64,000 bases of DNA from CAYYKK01 sp046351395 (lineage in GTDB: Bacteria; Myxococcota_A; Polyangia; Polyangiales; Polyangiaceae): NCBI GenBank assembly GCA_046351395.1, contig JAXLYP010000015.1:201271-265270 (forward strand), in the 5' to 3' direction. Positions 17,312-25,822 of this stretch are shown here, in pieces. The notes beneath the pieces were generated by a model. It made no database searches and was not told the origin of the DNA. It saw only the letters and a list, made by a program, of their open reading frames with translations. Both the position numbers and the translations under genes were made by a program. Within the stretch, counting starts at the first letter, position 1. Every line of letters begins with the position of its first letter.

Positions 17312-17694
17312 CGGATCCTCCCTCCTGTGACGCTGCACACCAAGACCGTGCTGCTCGAGATACGCCGAGGGCGGGACCCATCTTTCGACATGCGCCGGAG
17401 ACCGTCAGCAACGGGCACGTCAACCCCGCCGCCGCCGCGCGCCGGACGAAGTCACACCGAGACCCGCTCGCGAACGACGACGGTCGTCGTCGCCGGGCTC
17501 GGAGCGACGCCCGCCGAAGCTACTTCGTCGCCCGCGACGCCCGGCGCCACGCGTTCTCGAAGACCATCGCCGAGCACCAGCGCGCAGTCGAGCAGTACAA
17601 TCAGTGCCGCGATAGCGGCGCGCCGTAGCTGTGCCGGTCGCCGGCGCCGGTCGCTGTGCCGGCCCGCGCCCCGGCGCGCGGCGATGATGCGGCC
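17312..17694 (+). other. Gene-poor stretch with one coding-like fragment
   Basis: Between about 17420 and 17629 one plus frame has good third-position bias and ends A-E-H-Q-R-A-V-E-Q-Y-N-Q-C-R-D-S before a stop. No start or family is visible. The rest shows nothing. Confidence 0.3.
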
Positions 17695-18048
17695 ATGCTG
17701 ACCGAGCCCGCCGCCCGCGCCTTCGCCGACGAGTGGATCGCCGCGTGGAACTCCCACGAACTGCCGCGCATCCTCGCTCACTGGGCCGACGCCTGCGAGT
17801 TCACGTCGCCGATCGCGGCGCGGCTGCTCGGCGGCGACGGCGTGGTCCGCGGCAAGCCGGCGCTCGCGGCGTACTGGCGGCGCGGGCTCGAAGCCAACCC
17901 CGACCTCCGCTTCGAGCTCGACCACGTGCTGGTGGGCACCGACAGCCTGGTCATTGCCTACCGCAACCACCGCGGCCAGCGCTGCGGCGAGTGGCTGCGC
18001 CTCGACGCCGCGGGCCACGCGGTGGCCGGCGCCGCGCACTACGCGTGA
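17695..18048 (+). CDS. SnoaL/NTF2-like protein
   Basis: The 117-residue protein starts at the ATG 17695 and has the NTF2-like layout: an N-terminal helix F-A-D-E-W-I-A-A-W-N-S-H, a strand with D-A-C-E-F-T-S-P-I, a helix L-A-A-Y-W-R-R-G-L and paired strands to the end. Such cone-shaped folds bind small hydrophobic ligands or act as isomerases; D/H residues in the usual places do not fix the chemistry. Free-standing gene. Confidence 0.8.
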   Translation: MLTEPAARAFADEWIAAWNSHELPRILAHWADACEFTSPIAARLLGGDGVVRGKPALAAYWRRGLEANPDLRFELDHVLVGTDSLVIAYRNHRGQRCGEWLRLDAAGHAVAGAAHYA

Positions 18049-18325
18049 GCCGTCACTTCCAGTCTGCTCGGCGCGATCGCGCTCGGCGACCTAGCCGGCA
18101 TCACGGGCCGGCTCGGGATCACGATGGCAGACATTGCGCGCCCCGGCCGCAAGTGGACGGGGAAGCGCCTAGCGGATCCGAAGCTCGCCGAAGAGGTGAT
18201 CCGCCTATCGCCGACCGCCAAGCTACCCGCCGCGATCGGCGCGCGCCCGACCTCTGATCTCCGTGTCGTCCCCGGGTCGCGGGGGTGTGTCAGGCGGCCC
18301 GAAGCCGTCGTGAAGAGGCGTGCGA
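18049..18325 (+). other. Weak reading frame, probably remnant
   Basis: A frame without a good start reads G-A-I-A-L-G-D-L-A-G-I-T-G and K-L-A-E-E-V-I-R-L-S and runs on into the convergent gene. It may be a 5'-truncated fragment. No family recognised. Confidence 0.25.
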
Positions 18326-19478
18326 CTACTTCTTCTTGGGGGGCGTGAACGCAATGGGAAACGTGACGCGCGTCACCTTGTCGGCTGCCGGGAACGTCGC
18401 CGCCGCAGCCTGGGCCAGGATGCAGTCGACCACCGCATTGTCGGGGAGGGTCGCGCCCGCGTTCTCGACGGTCATCAGCTCTCCCGACTTGCCAATCTCG
18501 AGCCCGATCGCGACGTTGCCTTGGAGCACCGGGTTCGCCGCGACCGCGCCCGCGTAGCAGCGCCGGACGTCCGTCATGCGCTTGTCCATCGCGGAGACGA
18601 TGTCGGCCTCGGCGAGCGCTCCCGTCACGGTGAGGGCGCCGCGGCGAACGTTGTCGTCGGCGAGGATCGACGCGTCCCCCATTTTGAACTTCGGCGTCCC
18701 ACCCACGCTGTCGTCTCGCCCCCACGGGGCCGTCGGCGCCGGTGCATCGCTCGGTCCGTCGAACGCGAGCAGCGGCGCGGACGCGCGCCCTTCGCAACGG
18801 AGTCCGGCGAGCGGGCTCGCGTCGCTCGGACGCGTCTTCAGGTAGACGTCGACGACGTCGGCGAACTTCGCTCCCGCGTCGCACGACACGAGCACCGGGC
18901 CCCCCGTGATCCTCGCGCCCGTCGTGAGCTCCTTCGCGGACGCCCCGATACTCGCCGCCAGCTGCACGTCGAACGCGCCCGCGCACGCGGTGCGGCCGAC
19001 CGCGACCTTGCCGCCCGCGCGGAAGCCGAGGGTCATCACGTTCGGCCCTGCGGCGAACTCGGCGCGAACGAGCTGGATCGTCTCGCGCCGGTCGCCGATG
19101 GAGAGCGCGATCGCGCGGTGCCCCACCCGCTCCGCGGTGAAGAGGACACTCATCGCGCCGAGGCACGACACATCCGCTGGGAAGGACACGTCGAGCGGGG
19201 TCTGCGTCGGCCCTTCCTCCATCTTTTTCGGCGCGTTCGGCAGCTTCTCGAGCGCATCGAGCGGGGCGCGGCACCGGTTCGAGCTTGTCGCCCGGTGCCG
19301 CGCCGACCTCCGCGCCCGACACCGTGATCGACGATGCGTCGACGACGACGCGCGCCCCGCCTGCGACGCGCGGCGCGCTCGACGCCGAGGAGGGAGCGGA
19401 AGGGGCAGCGCCTTTGTCGCCGCAGGCGACGAGCGCAAACGAAAGGAGCCACGACGCGGTTCGGAACAGGGCCTTCAC
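18326..19478 (-). CDS. Lipoprotein with AgmX/PglI-type (TonB-like) C-terminal domain; one frameshift
   Basis: The GTG at 19478 starts a lipoprotein signal ending A-L-V-A-C-G. After about 65 codons the sense frame changes near 19270 by one base and continues uninterrupted to 18326, so the gene is one indel away from intact. The last ~110 residues match the AgmX/PglI C-terminal pattern: M-D-K-R-M-T-D-V-R-R-C-Y-A, N-P-V-L-Q-G-N-V, V-D-C-I-L-A-Q and a final V-T-F-P-I-A-F. AgmX-type proteins are linked to myxobacterial gliding and envelope complexes. Role of this copy unknown. Confidence 0.7.
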
Positions 19479-19658
19479 GCCCGGACGATACCTGAGCCCG
19501 CCACCCGACGAGCAATCGGGTGTCCGACACCCGTCGGCTGATCCGATTCCACCGCGTGCCCCAGCGGGTCGCGTCGCACCACCAACAGCTGCCAGAGCAA
19601 GAGTTCGCATCGTGCAAGGATGGGCCGAGCCGGAGCCGCTCCCGACGGGAGAAGGAGC

Positions 19659-19742
19659 ATGAGCAACACCCCTGTTTTCGTAGGACTCGATGTCGCGAAG
19701 GAGCCACCCGAACCGGCCGATGGAGCACGGCGTCGTCTGACC
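19659..19742 (+). mobile_element. 5' stub of an IS110-type transposase
   Basis: An ATG with a GAAGGAG ribosome-binding site starts M-S-N-T-P-V-F-V-G-L-D-V-A-K, the N-terminal DEDD motif of IS110-family transposases. Similarity ends after about 18 codons, where the convergent lipoprotein gene's 3' end begins. It is an inactive remnant. Confidence 0.6.
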
Positions 19743-19744
19743 GC

Positions 19745-20401
19745 TCAAAAGAACGGATGGACGGCGCGGCATGCCTTCTCGAGCGCGCCGAGGACCGCGC
19801 GCTTCGGGCTCTTGCGCGGCTCGCCGTCGAAGTCGACGACGACCTCGCAGATCGTGATCTTCTGACTCTGGCCTTCGACGGGCCACTTCGCGACGACGAT
19901 CCGCTCCCGCCCGTTGCTTCCGTCGCGCGTGCTCACGCCCGTGGTGACCCGGATGACGAACGTCCCGGCAGGCGAATCCTCGACGCTGGAGCCCTGTCCG
20001 GTTCCACCTGGCTTCGAGAGGTCGAACGCGTCCTTCGCCCACACGCGCCACTCGCTCTCCGTCCGGGACGTGCAGCTCGGCTCCGGACACTCGTGCTTCA
20101 CCGCGTACGTCGCGCGGAGCGGCGTCGAGTGGAACACGTCGCCGTAGTCGCGCTCCCAACCCTTCGGCTCGAGGTACCCGTAAGCCTTGTAGACACCGAG
20201 CGCCGGCTCGAAGACGAGGTCACCGCGCTCCGCTTCCGGGAGCGCCGCGATCTCCCTCGCGGCGGCGATGACGTCGTCGGTGATCTTCGTCTCCGGCTTG
20301 CATCCCGCCGCGCCGAGGACGACGGCCGCGACGCACGAGCGCCACGCGCCCGCGCTCACCGGGCCATCCCCCGAGCCGGCCGACGCTGTCGGAGGCGCCA
20401 T
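19745..20401 (-). CDS. Hypothetical lipoprotein (218 aa)
   Basis: The ATG at 20401 gives a 30-residue signal ending V-L-G-A-A-G-C, a lipobox. The mature protein has a helical start (D-D-V-I-A-A-A-R-E-I), then a beta-rich body with C-P-E-P-S-C and C-R-A-V-H-P-F-F at the very end. No family is recognised. Codon usage is normal for the window. Confidence 0.75.
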   Translation of the reverse strand: MAPPTASAGSGDGPVSAGAWRSCVAAVVLGAAGCKPETKITDDVIAAAREIAALPEAERGDLVFEPALGVYKAYGYLEPKGWERDYGDVFHSTPLRATYAVKHECPEPSCTSRTESEWRVWAKDAFDLSKPGGTGQGSSVEDSPAGTFVIRVTTGVSTRDGSNGRERIVVAKWPVEGQSQKITICEVVVDFDGEPRKSPKRAVLGALEKACRAVHPFF

Positions 20402-20692
20402 CCGAGGTCGCGCACATCGCGGGCAAGGGCATCCATCAGGGCGAGAGTCTACCCCGCCTCGGCGCGACAGATCGGGTTTCGCCTCGACTGGATTGGGCGC
20501 CGAGGTCTGGGCGGGGGACGCTCCGACCGACACTGCGGGCGCAGCTACGATGCGACAGACGAACATCCGCAAGGCCGCATCCACCCCAAGAAGCGCGGTC
20601 ACGTCGATGCGCTCCGTTCCACAACGGCGCCGTGCGTCCCCGGCGAGGTCGCGGGCGGTGCGTCACTCAGCCGGCAGGCCAACGCTCCTGGG

Positions 20693-21187
20693 CTACGGGT
20701 AGGGCGGGCAAGGCTCGCGCGGCGGGGGATCGCAGACCCACATCGCTGGCGTCGGCGGCATCACCGCGCCGCCGCAGTGCCGCTCCGACTCGCAGCCGCA
20801 GCGGCCGTCCGGATAGACGCATTGGTAGGGCGCGTGAGCGCAGTCCGTCCGGAGCTTCAGCGCTTCGGCGTGCGTCGCGGGGCAGCCTTCGTTCGGCGAT
20901 TGCGGCGCCGTGTTCGTCGGGCGCGCGCGGCGCGGCGGGCGCTCCGTCGGTTCCTGGCTCGATGCGCCCGCCGCGACGGTCGCCGTGGCGGACGCGTGGG
21001 TCGTCGCGCGTTCGCCCGTCGTGGGCTGCGGGCCCGCCGGCCCTGGAGGCGAGACTGGGCCCGACCCGGACGACGCGCCGACGCTCGCGGACGCATCGCC
21101 CGCGGGGCGCGTTGGCGCGTCGGACGCGCCGGCGCAGCCCGCGGTCACGGCGCCGATCATCGCGACGGCGGCGCACACGTTCCTCAT
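20693..21187 (-). CDS. Cys-rich lipoprotein (164 aa)
   Basis: The ATG at 21187 gives a signal ending A-V-T-A-G-C. A long Ala/Ser/Pro/Thr linker precedes a C-terminal Cys-rich module (C-P-A-T-H-A-E-A-L, C-A-H-A-P-Y-Q-C, G-R-C-G-C-E-S-E-R-H-C). Six to eight cysteines in ~50 residues suggest a small disulphide knot at the cell surface. Function unknown. Confidence 0.75.
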   Translation of the reverse strand: MRNVCAAVAMIGAVTAGCAGASDAPTRPAGDASASVGASSGSGPVSPPGPAGPQPTTGERATTHASATATVAAGASSQEPTERPPRRARPTNTAPQSPNEGCPATHAEALKLRTDCAHAPYQCVYPDGRCGCESERHCGGAVMPPTPAMWVCDPPPREPCPPYP

Positions 21188-21640
21188 ATCTCCACGACCG
21201 CTCGATTCCACCCCAGCGAATGTACCTCGCAAAGGCCTCCGTCGCGCCGTTCTGGTGGAAGGCGGCCGCCGCTGCATCCAGCTGGGCGAGCGCGACCGGT
21301 CGCGCTTTCCGCAGAGGACGACCAAGGGCAACAGACAACAGACCTCGGTGCCGACCAACGCTTCGAGGATGAAAACGACCGCCTGGACGCGGCGGGCATG
21401 GGAGCGGCCGTGGGGGATCGCGAACGCCAGGATCGCGCGCCCTTCCTCCTCCGAGACGGGGCCAGCCGCGACCTTCGCGCCGAGCTCCTCGGCGCTCGAA
21501 GGGTGCATCAGCCAGCTCTGGAACCAACCCGTCTTCGAAAGGCGGCCGAACTCCTCGGCCACCTTGCGCGGCCACTCGAAGCCGTACTTCGACGCAGCCT
21601 TCGCCGTGGCTGCAGCCTTGCGCGCGTTCGCGCCCTTCGG
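21188..21640 (-). pseudogene. Hypothetical protein remnant, frameshifted
   Basis: Minus-strand sequence reads K-Y-G-F-E-W-P-R-K-V-A-E-E-F-G, W-F-Q-S-W-L-M-H-P-S and I-L-A-F-A-I-P-H-G-R. It then shifts frame near 21300 and ends A-F-A-R-Y-I-R-W-G-G-I-E-R-S-W. No start is left, because the 5' side abuts the IS91-like fragment. Family not recognised. Confidence 0.45.
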
Positions 21641-21810
21641 CTGAACCTGCACTCGCACGTGCTGTCGCTCGATGGCGTGTACGTCGAGAACGACGCGGGC
21701 GCGCTCTCCTCCATGCGCTCCCCGCGCCGAGCGCGGCCGAGGTGCTCGACGTCGCCGAGCGCACGGCGAAGCGCGTCGCGGCTCGTGCAGTCGGCCGGTG
21801 GATCCACGCC
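21630..21810 (+). mobile_element. IS91-like transposase fragment, copy 2
   Basis: The plus strand encodes R-L-N-L-H-S-H-V-L-S-L-D-G-V-Y-V, the HUH region of the same transposase family as copy 1. After a frameshift it continues A-E-V-L-D-V-A-E-R-T-A-K-R-V, equivalent to D-E-V-L-D-V-A-Q-R in copy 1. Only ~60 codons remain. Confidence 0.65.
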
Positions 21811-21856
21811 GAGACGATGCTTGATGGGCGTGCCCCGGGATGCGACGGTCGATTGT

Positions 21857-22864
21857 ATGCAGAGCTTCGACCCCGCCGATTACCTCGTCGTCAGGCGCGC
21901 CTTCGATGCGGCGGCGCTCGTCGCATCGCATCCGCCGCGCTTCAGTCACCCGAACAAGAAGCTCGTCTACGGCCTCGCCTGCCCAACGGGCGCTCGACCG
22001 CAGGGGACGTTGGTCTATTCGCGCTGGCGCGCGATGCCACTGCCCGACGTGGTGCCCGCGAAGGTCCCCCTCTACGAGGCGCGCGAGGACGTGTTCGGCT
22101 ACGAGCCGGCCGCTGCGGGCTCCATGGATTGGACACTCAATTTCGCGGACCCGCAGCTCTTCGTCGCCTATGGCGGGTCGCTCCTCGCGCAGGACGAGCT
22201 CCAGGTGCTCGAGCATCCCGCGCTGGGATCGCTGTGTGAGGCCCTGCGAGCCAGCGACGATCCCGCGCTCGTCCCCGTGACCGTGGAGCAGGGCGGGAGC
22301 ACTCCGGTGCTCGTCCGCGGCGTGGAGCGCCGCTGTGCCCTCGCGACCGATCCCGACCTGCTCGAGGGGCGCCCGCTCGGGCTCTATGGCAATCGCTTCT
22401 CGAGAGCGAAGGAGGGCGCCATTCGGCGCGCTCTCACGCTCCTCGATCCACCGACCCGCTCGAACATCCTGGCCATGTCTGCTCCGCCCGGAGGAACGGG
22501 CGCGTACACGGAGGCCGAGGTCCGCGACATCCTCGCGACCGCGTTCACGGGCTTCAAGGCCGCCCAGATCGACGCGGCGACGTCCGCCGGCGTGACGTCG
22601 GTGGTCGTGCACACTGGCCATTGGGGAACAGGCGCGTTCGGCGGAGACAAAGTCTTGATGGCCGTATTGCAGATGTTCGCGGCGCGGCTCGCGGGGATCG
22701 ACCGCCTCGTCTACCACACTGTCGACGGCGCGGGCTCCGAGCCCTACGAGCTCGCCAGGCGACGATTCGACAGAGAACTGCGGCTGGACGGCGCGCGGGT
22801 CGCGGACGTCGTCCGCGCCGTCCACGGCATGGGATTCGTGTGGGGAGTGTCGGACGGAAACTGA
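21857..22864 (+). CDS. PARG-like (poly-ADP-ribose glycohydrolase fold) protein
   Basis: The ATG at 21857 starts a 335-residue soluble protein. Two blocks match eukaryotic-type PARG signatures: N-F-A-D followed by Y-G-G-S-L-L-A-Q-D-E (residues 95-114; family G-G-G then Q-E-E) and T-G-H-W-G-T-G-A-F-G-G-D (253-264; family T-G-x-W-G-C-G-A-F-G-G-D). In PARG the second Glu of Q-E-E is catalytic and is kept here as E114, while the first is Asp. It ends G-F-V-W-G-V-S-D-G-N. Hydrolysis of ADP-ribose polymers or a related macrodomain activity is inferred. Confidence 0.75.
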   Translation: MQSFDPADYLVVRRAFDAAALVASHPPRFSHPNKKLVYGLACPTGARPQGTLVYSRWRAMPLPDVVPAKVPLYEAREDVFGYEPAAAGSMDWTLNFADPQLFVAYGGSLLAQDELQVLEHPALGSLCEALRASDDPALVPVTVEQGGSTPVLVRGVERRCALATDPDLLEGRPLGLYGNRFSRAKEGAIRRALTLLDPPTRSNILAMSAPPGGTGAYTEAEVRDILATAFTGFKAAQIDAATSAGVTSVVVHTGHWGTGAFGGDKVLMAVLQMFAARLAGIDRLVYHTVDGAGSEPYELARRRFDRELRLDGARVADVVRAVHGMGFVWGVSDGN

Positions 22865-22910
22865 TGTCGCCTGTTGCTCCATCGGTGGCGTGCGCGCGGC
22901 AGGGCGCTCG

Positions 22911-23528
22911 TCAGCGGATCGCCGCCGCCCAGGAGGGGCGGGACGAGACGCGCTCCCACCACCGCGCGACATTTGGAACACCTCCGATCAGCGCGTCCGC
23001 GCCGACCAGCGGAAGCGCGGCGACGTAGGGCATGAGCGAGATGTCGGCGAGCGAGAACGCTTCTCCGGCGAGGAACGGGCTCTCACGGAGGGCGGCGTCG
23101 AGGACACCGAGCGCGCGCGAGAGACCAGCCTCGGCGCCCGAGATCCGCTCGGCGTCGGCCGGCCCGCCCAGCTTCGGCTTCACCACGCGCTCGGCGACGA
23201 GCGCGCTCACGTGCGGAGCGACGTACGACTGATCGACGCTGAGCCATTGATCCATCCGGGCGATCTCGCGCGTGTCCCGAGGGACGAGAGAGACCCCCGG
23301 GAGCTTCCGGTCGAGGTACCGGAGGATCGCGCGAGACTCGTACAGGACGAAGCCTTCGTCCTCGAGGACCGGGATCATGGCGAAGGGGTGGCGGGCGACG
23401 TGGGCAGGTCCGCGGTGCTCCCCGGCGAGGAGATCGACGACCGAGAGCTCGGCCTTCGCTCCCTTCTCGGCGAGGGTGACGAGGACCTTGCGGGTACAGC
23501 TGCTGAGAGGGTGTCCGTGGAGTTTCAT
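22911..23528 (-). CDS. Glutathione S-transferase
   Basis: The ATG at 23528 starts M-K-L-H-G-H-P-L-S-S-C-T-R-K, the thioredoxin-fold N-domain. I-P-V-L-E-D (cis-Pro) and Y-E-S-R-A-I-L-R-Y-L (glutathione gamma-Glu binding) follow, then an all-helical C-domain with A-G-E-A-F-S-L-A-D-I-S. At 205 residues it has normal length. It lies 31 bp downstream of the sigma-factor gene on the same strand, so the two may form an operon. Confidence 0.92.
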   Translation of the reverse strand: MKLHGHPLSSCTRKVLVTLAEKGAKAELSVVDLLAGEHRGPAHVARHPFAMIPVLEDEGFVLYESRAILRYLDRKLPGVSLVPRDTREIARMDQWLSVDQSYVAPHVSALVAERVVKPKLGGPADAERISGAEAGLSRALGVLDAALRESPFLAGEAFSLADISLMPYVAALPLVGADALIGGVPNVARWWERVSSRPSWAAAIR

Positions 23529-23559
23529 GCCCACAGGAGCCGAGGTCCCCGCGGGAGAT

Positions 23560-24144
23560 TCAGACAATCGACCCGAGCCGCGTTTTTCTCTTTTGCGCCA
23601 CATGCTTCGGGGGTTCGAACGTCGCCAGGAGCTCCCGCTTCACCTCCGCGCGCGCCCGGTGGAGCCGTGACTTGAGGGCCTCCATGGTGAGCCCCAGCGC
23701 TGCGGCGGCCTCTTCGTTGGACTCCCCGAGGATGTCCCTGCGTACGAGCACCTCCCGGTACGCCGGAGCCATGGCGCCGAGGATCGCCGAGATGCGCCCG
23801 CGGAGCTGCGTGTCCACGAGCTGATCCTCGGGGGAAGGTCCCTCGAGCGCGACGGGCGTCCCGTCGTCCAGCGAGAGCGCGTGGCGCAGGGATCGGCGCG
23901 CGAGCCTCACGCAGTGGGTGCGGACGGCGAGGAACAACCAGCGCGAGAGCGCTGCGGCTTCCCTGAGCGCGCCGACGTGGCGCGAGAGCGCGATGAGCGC
24001 CTCCTGCGTCGCGTCTTCGGCGTCCTCGCGGGAGACGCAGAGGCGCATCGCGTAGCGGACCACCTGCGCGCGGCGGACCCGCATCAGCTCCGCGAGCGCC
24101 GCGGGATCGCCGGCGCGCGCGGCTTGGATCAGCTCGTCGTCCAC
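23560..24144 (-). CDS. ECF-type RNA polymerase sigma factor
   Basis: The GTG at 24144 gives a 194-residue protein with sigma region 2 (A-E-L-M-R-V-R-R-A-Q through D-A-E-D-A-T-Q-E-A) and region 4 (M-A-P-A-Y-R-E-V-L, then E-A-A-A-A-L-G-L-T-M-E-A-L-K-S-R-L-H-R). There is no region 3 and no C-terminal extension, as usual for ECF factors. No anti-sigma gene is adjacent. The next gene in the same direction is the glutathione transferase. Confidence 0.92.
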   Translation of the reverse strand: MDDELIQAARAGDPAALAELMRVRRAQVVRYAMRLCVSREDAEDATQEALIALSRHVGALREAAALSRWLFLAVRTHCVRLARRSLRHALSLDDGTPVALEGPSPEDQLVDTQLRGRISAILGAMAPAYREVLVRRDILGESNEEAAAALGLTMEALKSRLHRARAEVKRELLATFEPPKHVAQKRKTRLGSIV

Positions 24145-24254
24145 GCGGGTTCCTGATCGCTCCGCCGCGGATTCGACGCAAGACCCGTGAACGCCGGACG
24201 CAACTCCCGAGCTGCGACGGCGCACCCGACGGTCCGGGCGCGACGACGGCGACC

Positions 24255-24437
24255 TCTGACTGTCAGCTCGGCAGGAAGCACATCCATCACCACTTCTGTC
24301 GCACGTGTGGAGTGCGCGCGTTCTCCCGCGGGACGGACGGAAAAGGCAGCGACAGCGTCGCCCTGAATCTCCGATGCCTCGCCGGCTTGGACGCGGCGAA
24401 GCTCCCCGTCGAGACGTTCGACGGCGCATCGATCTGA
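24255..24437 (+). pseudogene. 3' fragment of a GFA-family gene
   Basis: About 60 codons read H-H-H-F-C-R-T-C-G-V-R-A-F-S-R-G, then L-N-L-R-C-L-A-G-L-D and P-V-E-T-F-D-G before a TGA. This is the C-terminal half of a glutathione-dependent formaldehyde-activating (GFA/CENP-V) zinc protein, with the C-x-x-C ligand pair. No 5' part is present. Confidence 0.6.
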
Positions 24438-24514
24438 GACGCGGAGGCCGACCTGATCCGGCGAGGATCGAGGGCGCGATGTCCGCACGGCTCGCGATGC
24501 ACGTCGGATCCGAA

Positions 24515-25822
24515 TCACGGTGGAGGCGCTGCCGCGGGCAGTGCGGCGGCGCGTGCGGCGACCGAACCGGACGTGATCCGCGCGCCGATCGCGAGCGCGG
24601 CGAGCGTGCCCAGCGCGACGAGCGGGTGCCGCTCGACCCCGCGCGCGATGAACGCCGTGGGGTTCGCTAAGCTTAGCGCGCGCTCCGCGAGCCAGCCCAG
24701 CGCGAGGGCGAGCGTGATCGCTGCGCTCACCAGGCGAAACGCGGCGTAGCGCGGCGTCGACGCGAGGAGCAGGAGCCACGGCAGGACGAGCAGCAGGAGG
24801 CCGAGCTGTGCGAGCTCGATGCCGAGGTTGAACCCGAGCAGCGTCCACCCGGTCTGCGCGGCGCCGAGCTGGCGAGTGGGCAGCGTGCTCGCGAAGGCGA
24901 GGCCGTGCACCAGGCCGAAGCTCGCCGCGACGATCGCCTCTCGCCGCGGAAGCAACGGCCGGATCGCGTGTACGGCGGCGACGACGATCGACAGCGCGAC
25001 CGTCGCCTCCACGAGGCGCGCGGGGAGCGCGACGACGCCGCACGCGCCGAGCACGAGCGTGAGCGAGTGTCCCAGCGTGAACGCGGAGACGACGCGCGCG
25101 AGCGCAGCCGCGGTCTCGCGACCGCTCCGCGCGCCGCGCCAGCGCCCTCCCACGGCGCAGACCGGCGCGACGAGGACGAGCGCAAAGAGGAAGAGGAGGT
25201 GATCCGTCCCCTCCGCGATGTGCCGCGCCCCCGCCCCGACGACGCTCGCGAACCCGCGGCCGAAGCCGCCACGATCGCGCAGGGGGACGTCGAAGCGCCC
25301 CGCGTGGATCGTCCCGGCGAGCTTCGGATCACGGGGTTCGCTCGCGAGCGCTCCGACCGACCAGTCGCTGCGAACGTAGACGGTCGCGTAGTGGGACACC
25401 ACCTCGTGGGCGACGAGATCGTCGTGGAGGACGACCGCGGCGTCGACGGCGCCGTCCGCGGCCACGACGAGCTCGAAGACCGCGCGCGGCCCGTCGGCCG
25501 CGTCTTCGCCGCGGACGCGTTGGACCGTCGCGCGCCACGCGCGGTCGCCCGCGCGAAGCTCCACGTGTTCGCTCGCGTAGGTACGCAGCCGATCGGCGCT
25601 CCGCTCCACGATCCGCGCCGCGTCGTCACCCTCCTCGGCCAGCTGGACGTGCAGCGCGCGCTCGAGCTCCTCGATCGGAACGCTCTGCTCGATCCGCGCA
25701 CCGTCGACGGTGAGGTCCACGAACACCGTGGATCCTGGCGTCGGGTGGGCGAGCGCGGCGCCGTGGGAGAGCAGGACCGTGATTGCGACGACGACCGCGG
25801 CGAGGGCGCGCCGCGGTGTCAC
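24515..25822 (-). CDS. HupE/UreJ-like membrane protein
   Basis: The GTG at 25822 overlaps the stop of the DUF3500 gene by three bases, implying coupling. A signal peptide precedes a ~190-residue extracytoplasmic beta-rich domain starting H-P-T-P-G-S-T-V. A six-helix C-terminal membrane domain of HupE/UreJ_2 type follows, with conserved polar motifs G-A-R-H-I-A-E-G-T-D-H, F-T-L-G-H-S-L-T-L, F-G-L-V-H-G-L-A-F-A and F-N-L-G-I-E-L-A-Q. Relatives are linked to nickel uptake, but members with this long N-domain are mostly uncharacterised. Confidence 0.85.
   Translation of the reverse strand: MTPRRALAAVVVAITVLLSHGAALAHPTPGSTVFVDLTVDGARIEQSVPIEELERALHVQLAEEGDDAARIVERSADRLRTYASEHVELRAGDRAWRATVQRVRGEDAADGPRAVFELVVAADGAVDAAVVLHDDLVAHEVVSHYATVYVRSDWSVGALASEPRDPKLAGTIHAGRFDVPLRDRGGFGRGFASVVGAGARHIAEGTDHLLFLFALVLVAPVCAVGGRWRGARSGRETAAALARVVSAFTLGHSLTLVLGACGVVALPARLVEATVALSIVVAAVHAIRPLLPRREAIVAASFGLVHGLAFASTLPTRQLGAAQTGWTLLGFNLGIELAQLGLLLLVLPWLLLLASTPRYAAFRLVSAAITLALALGWLAERALSLANPTAFIARGVERHPLVALGTLAALAIGARITSGSVAARAAALPAAAPPP

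Noticed and set aside
20693..22981. 762-codon minus-strand frame
   Set aside because: Most of it is antisense to the PARG-like gene. Only the last 164 codons (lipoprotein) and a fragment at 21188-21640 look coding.
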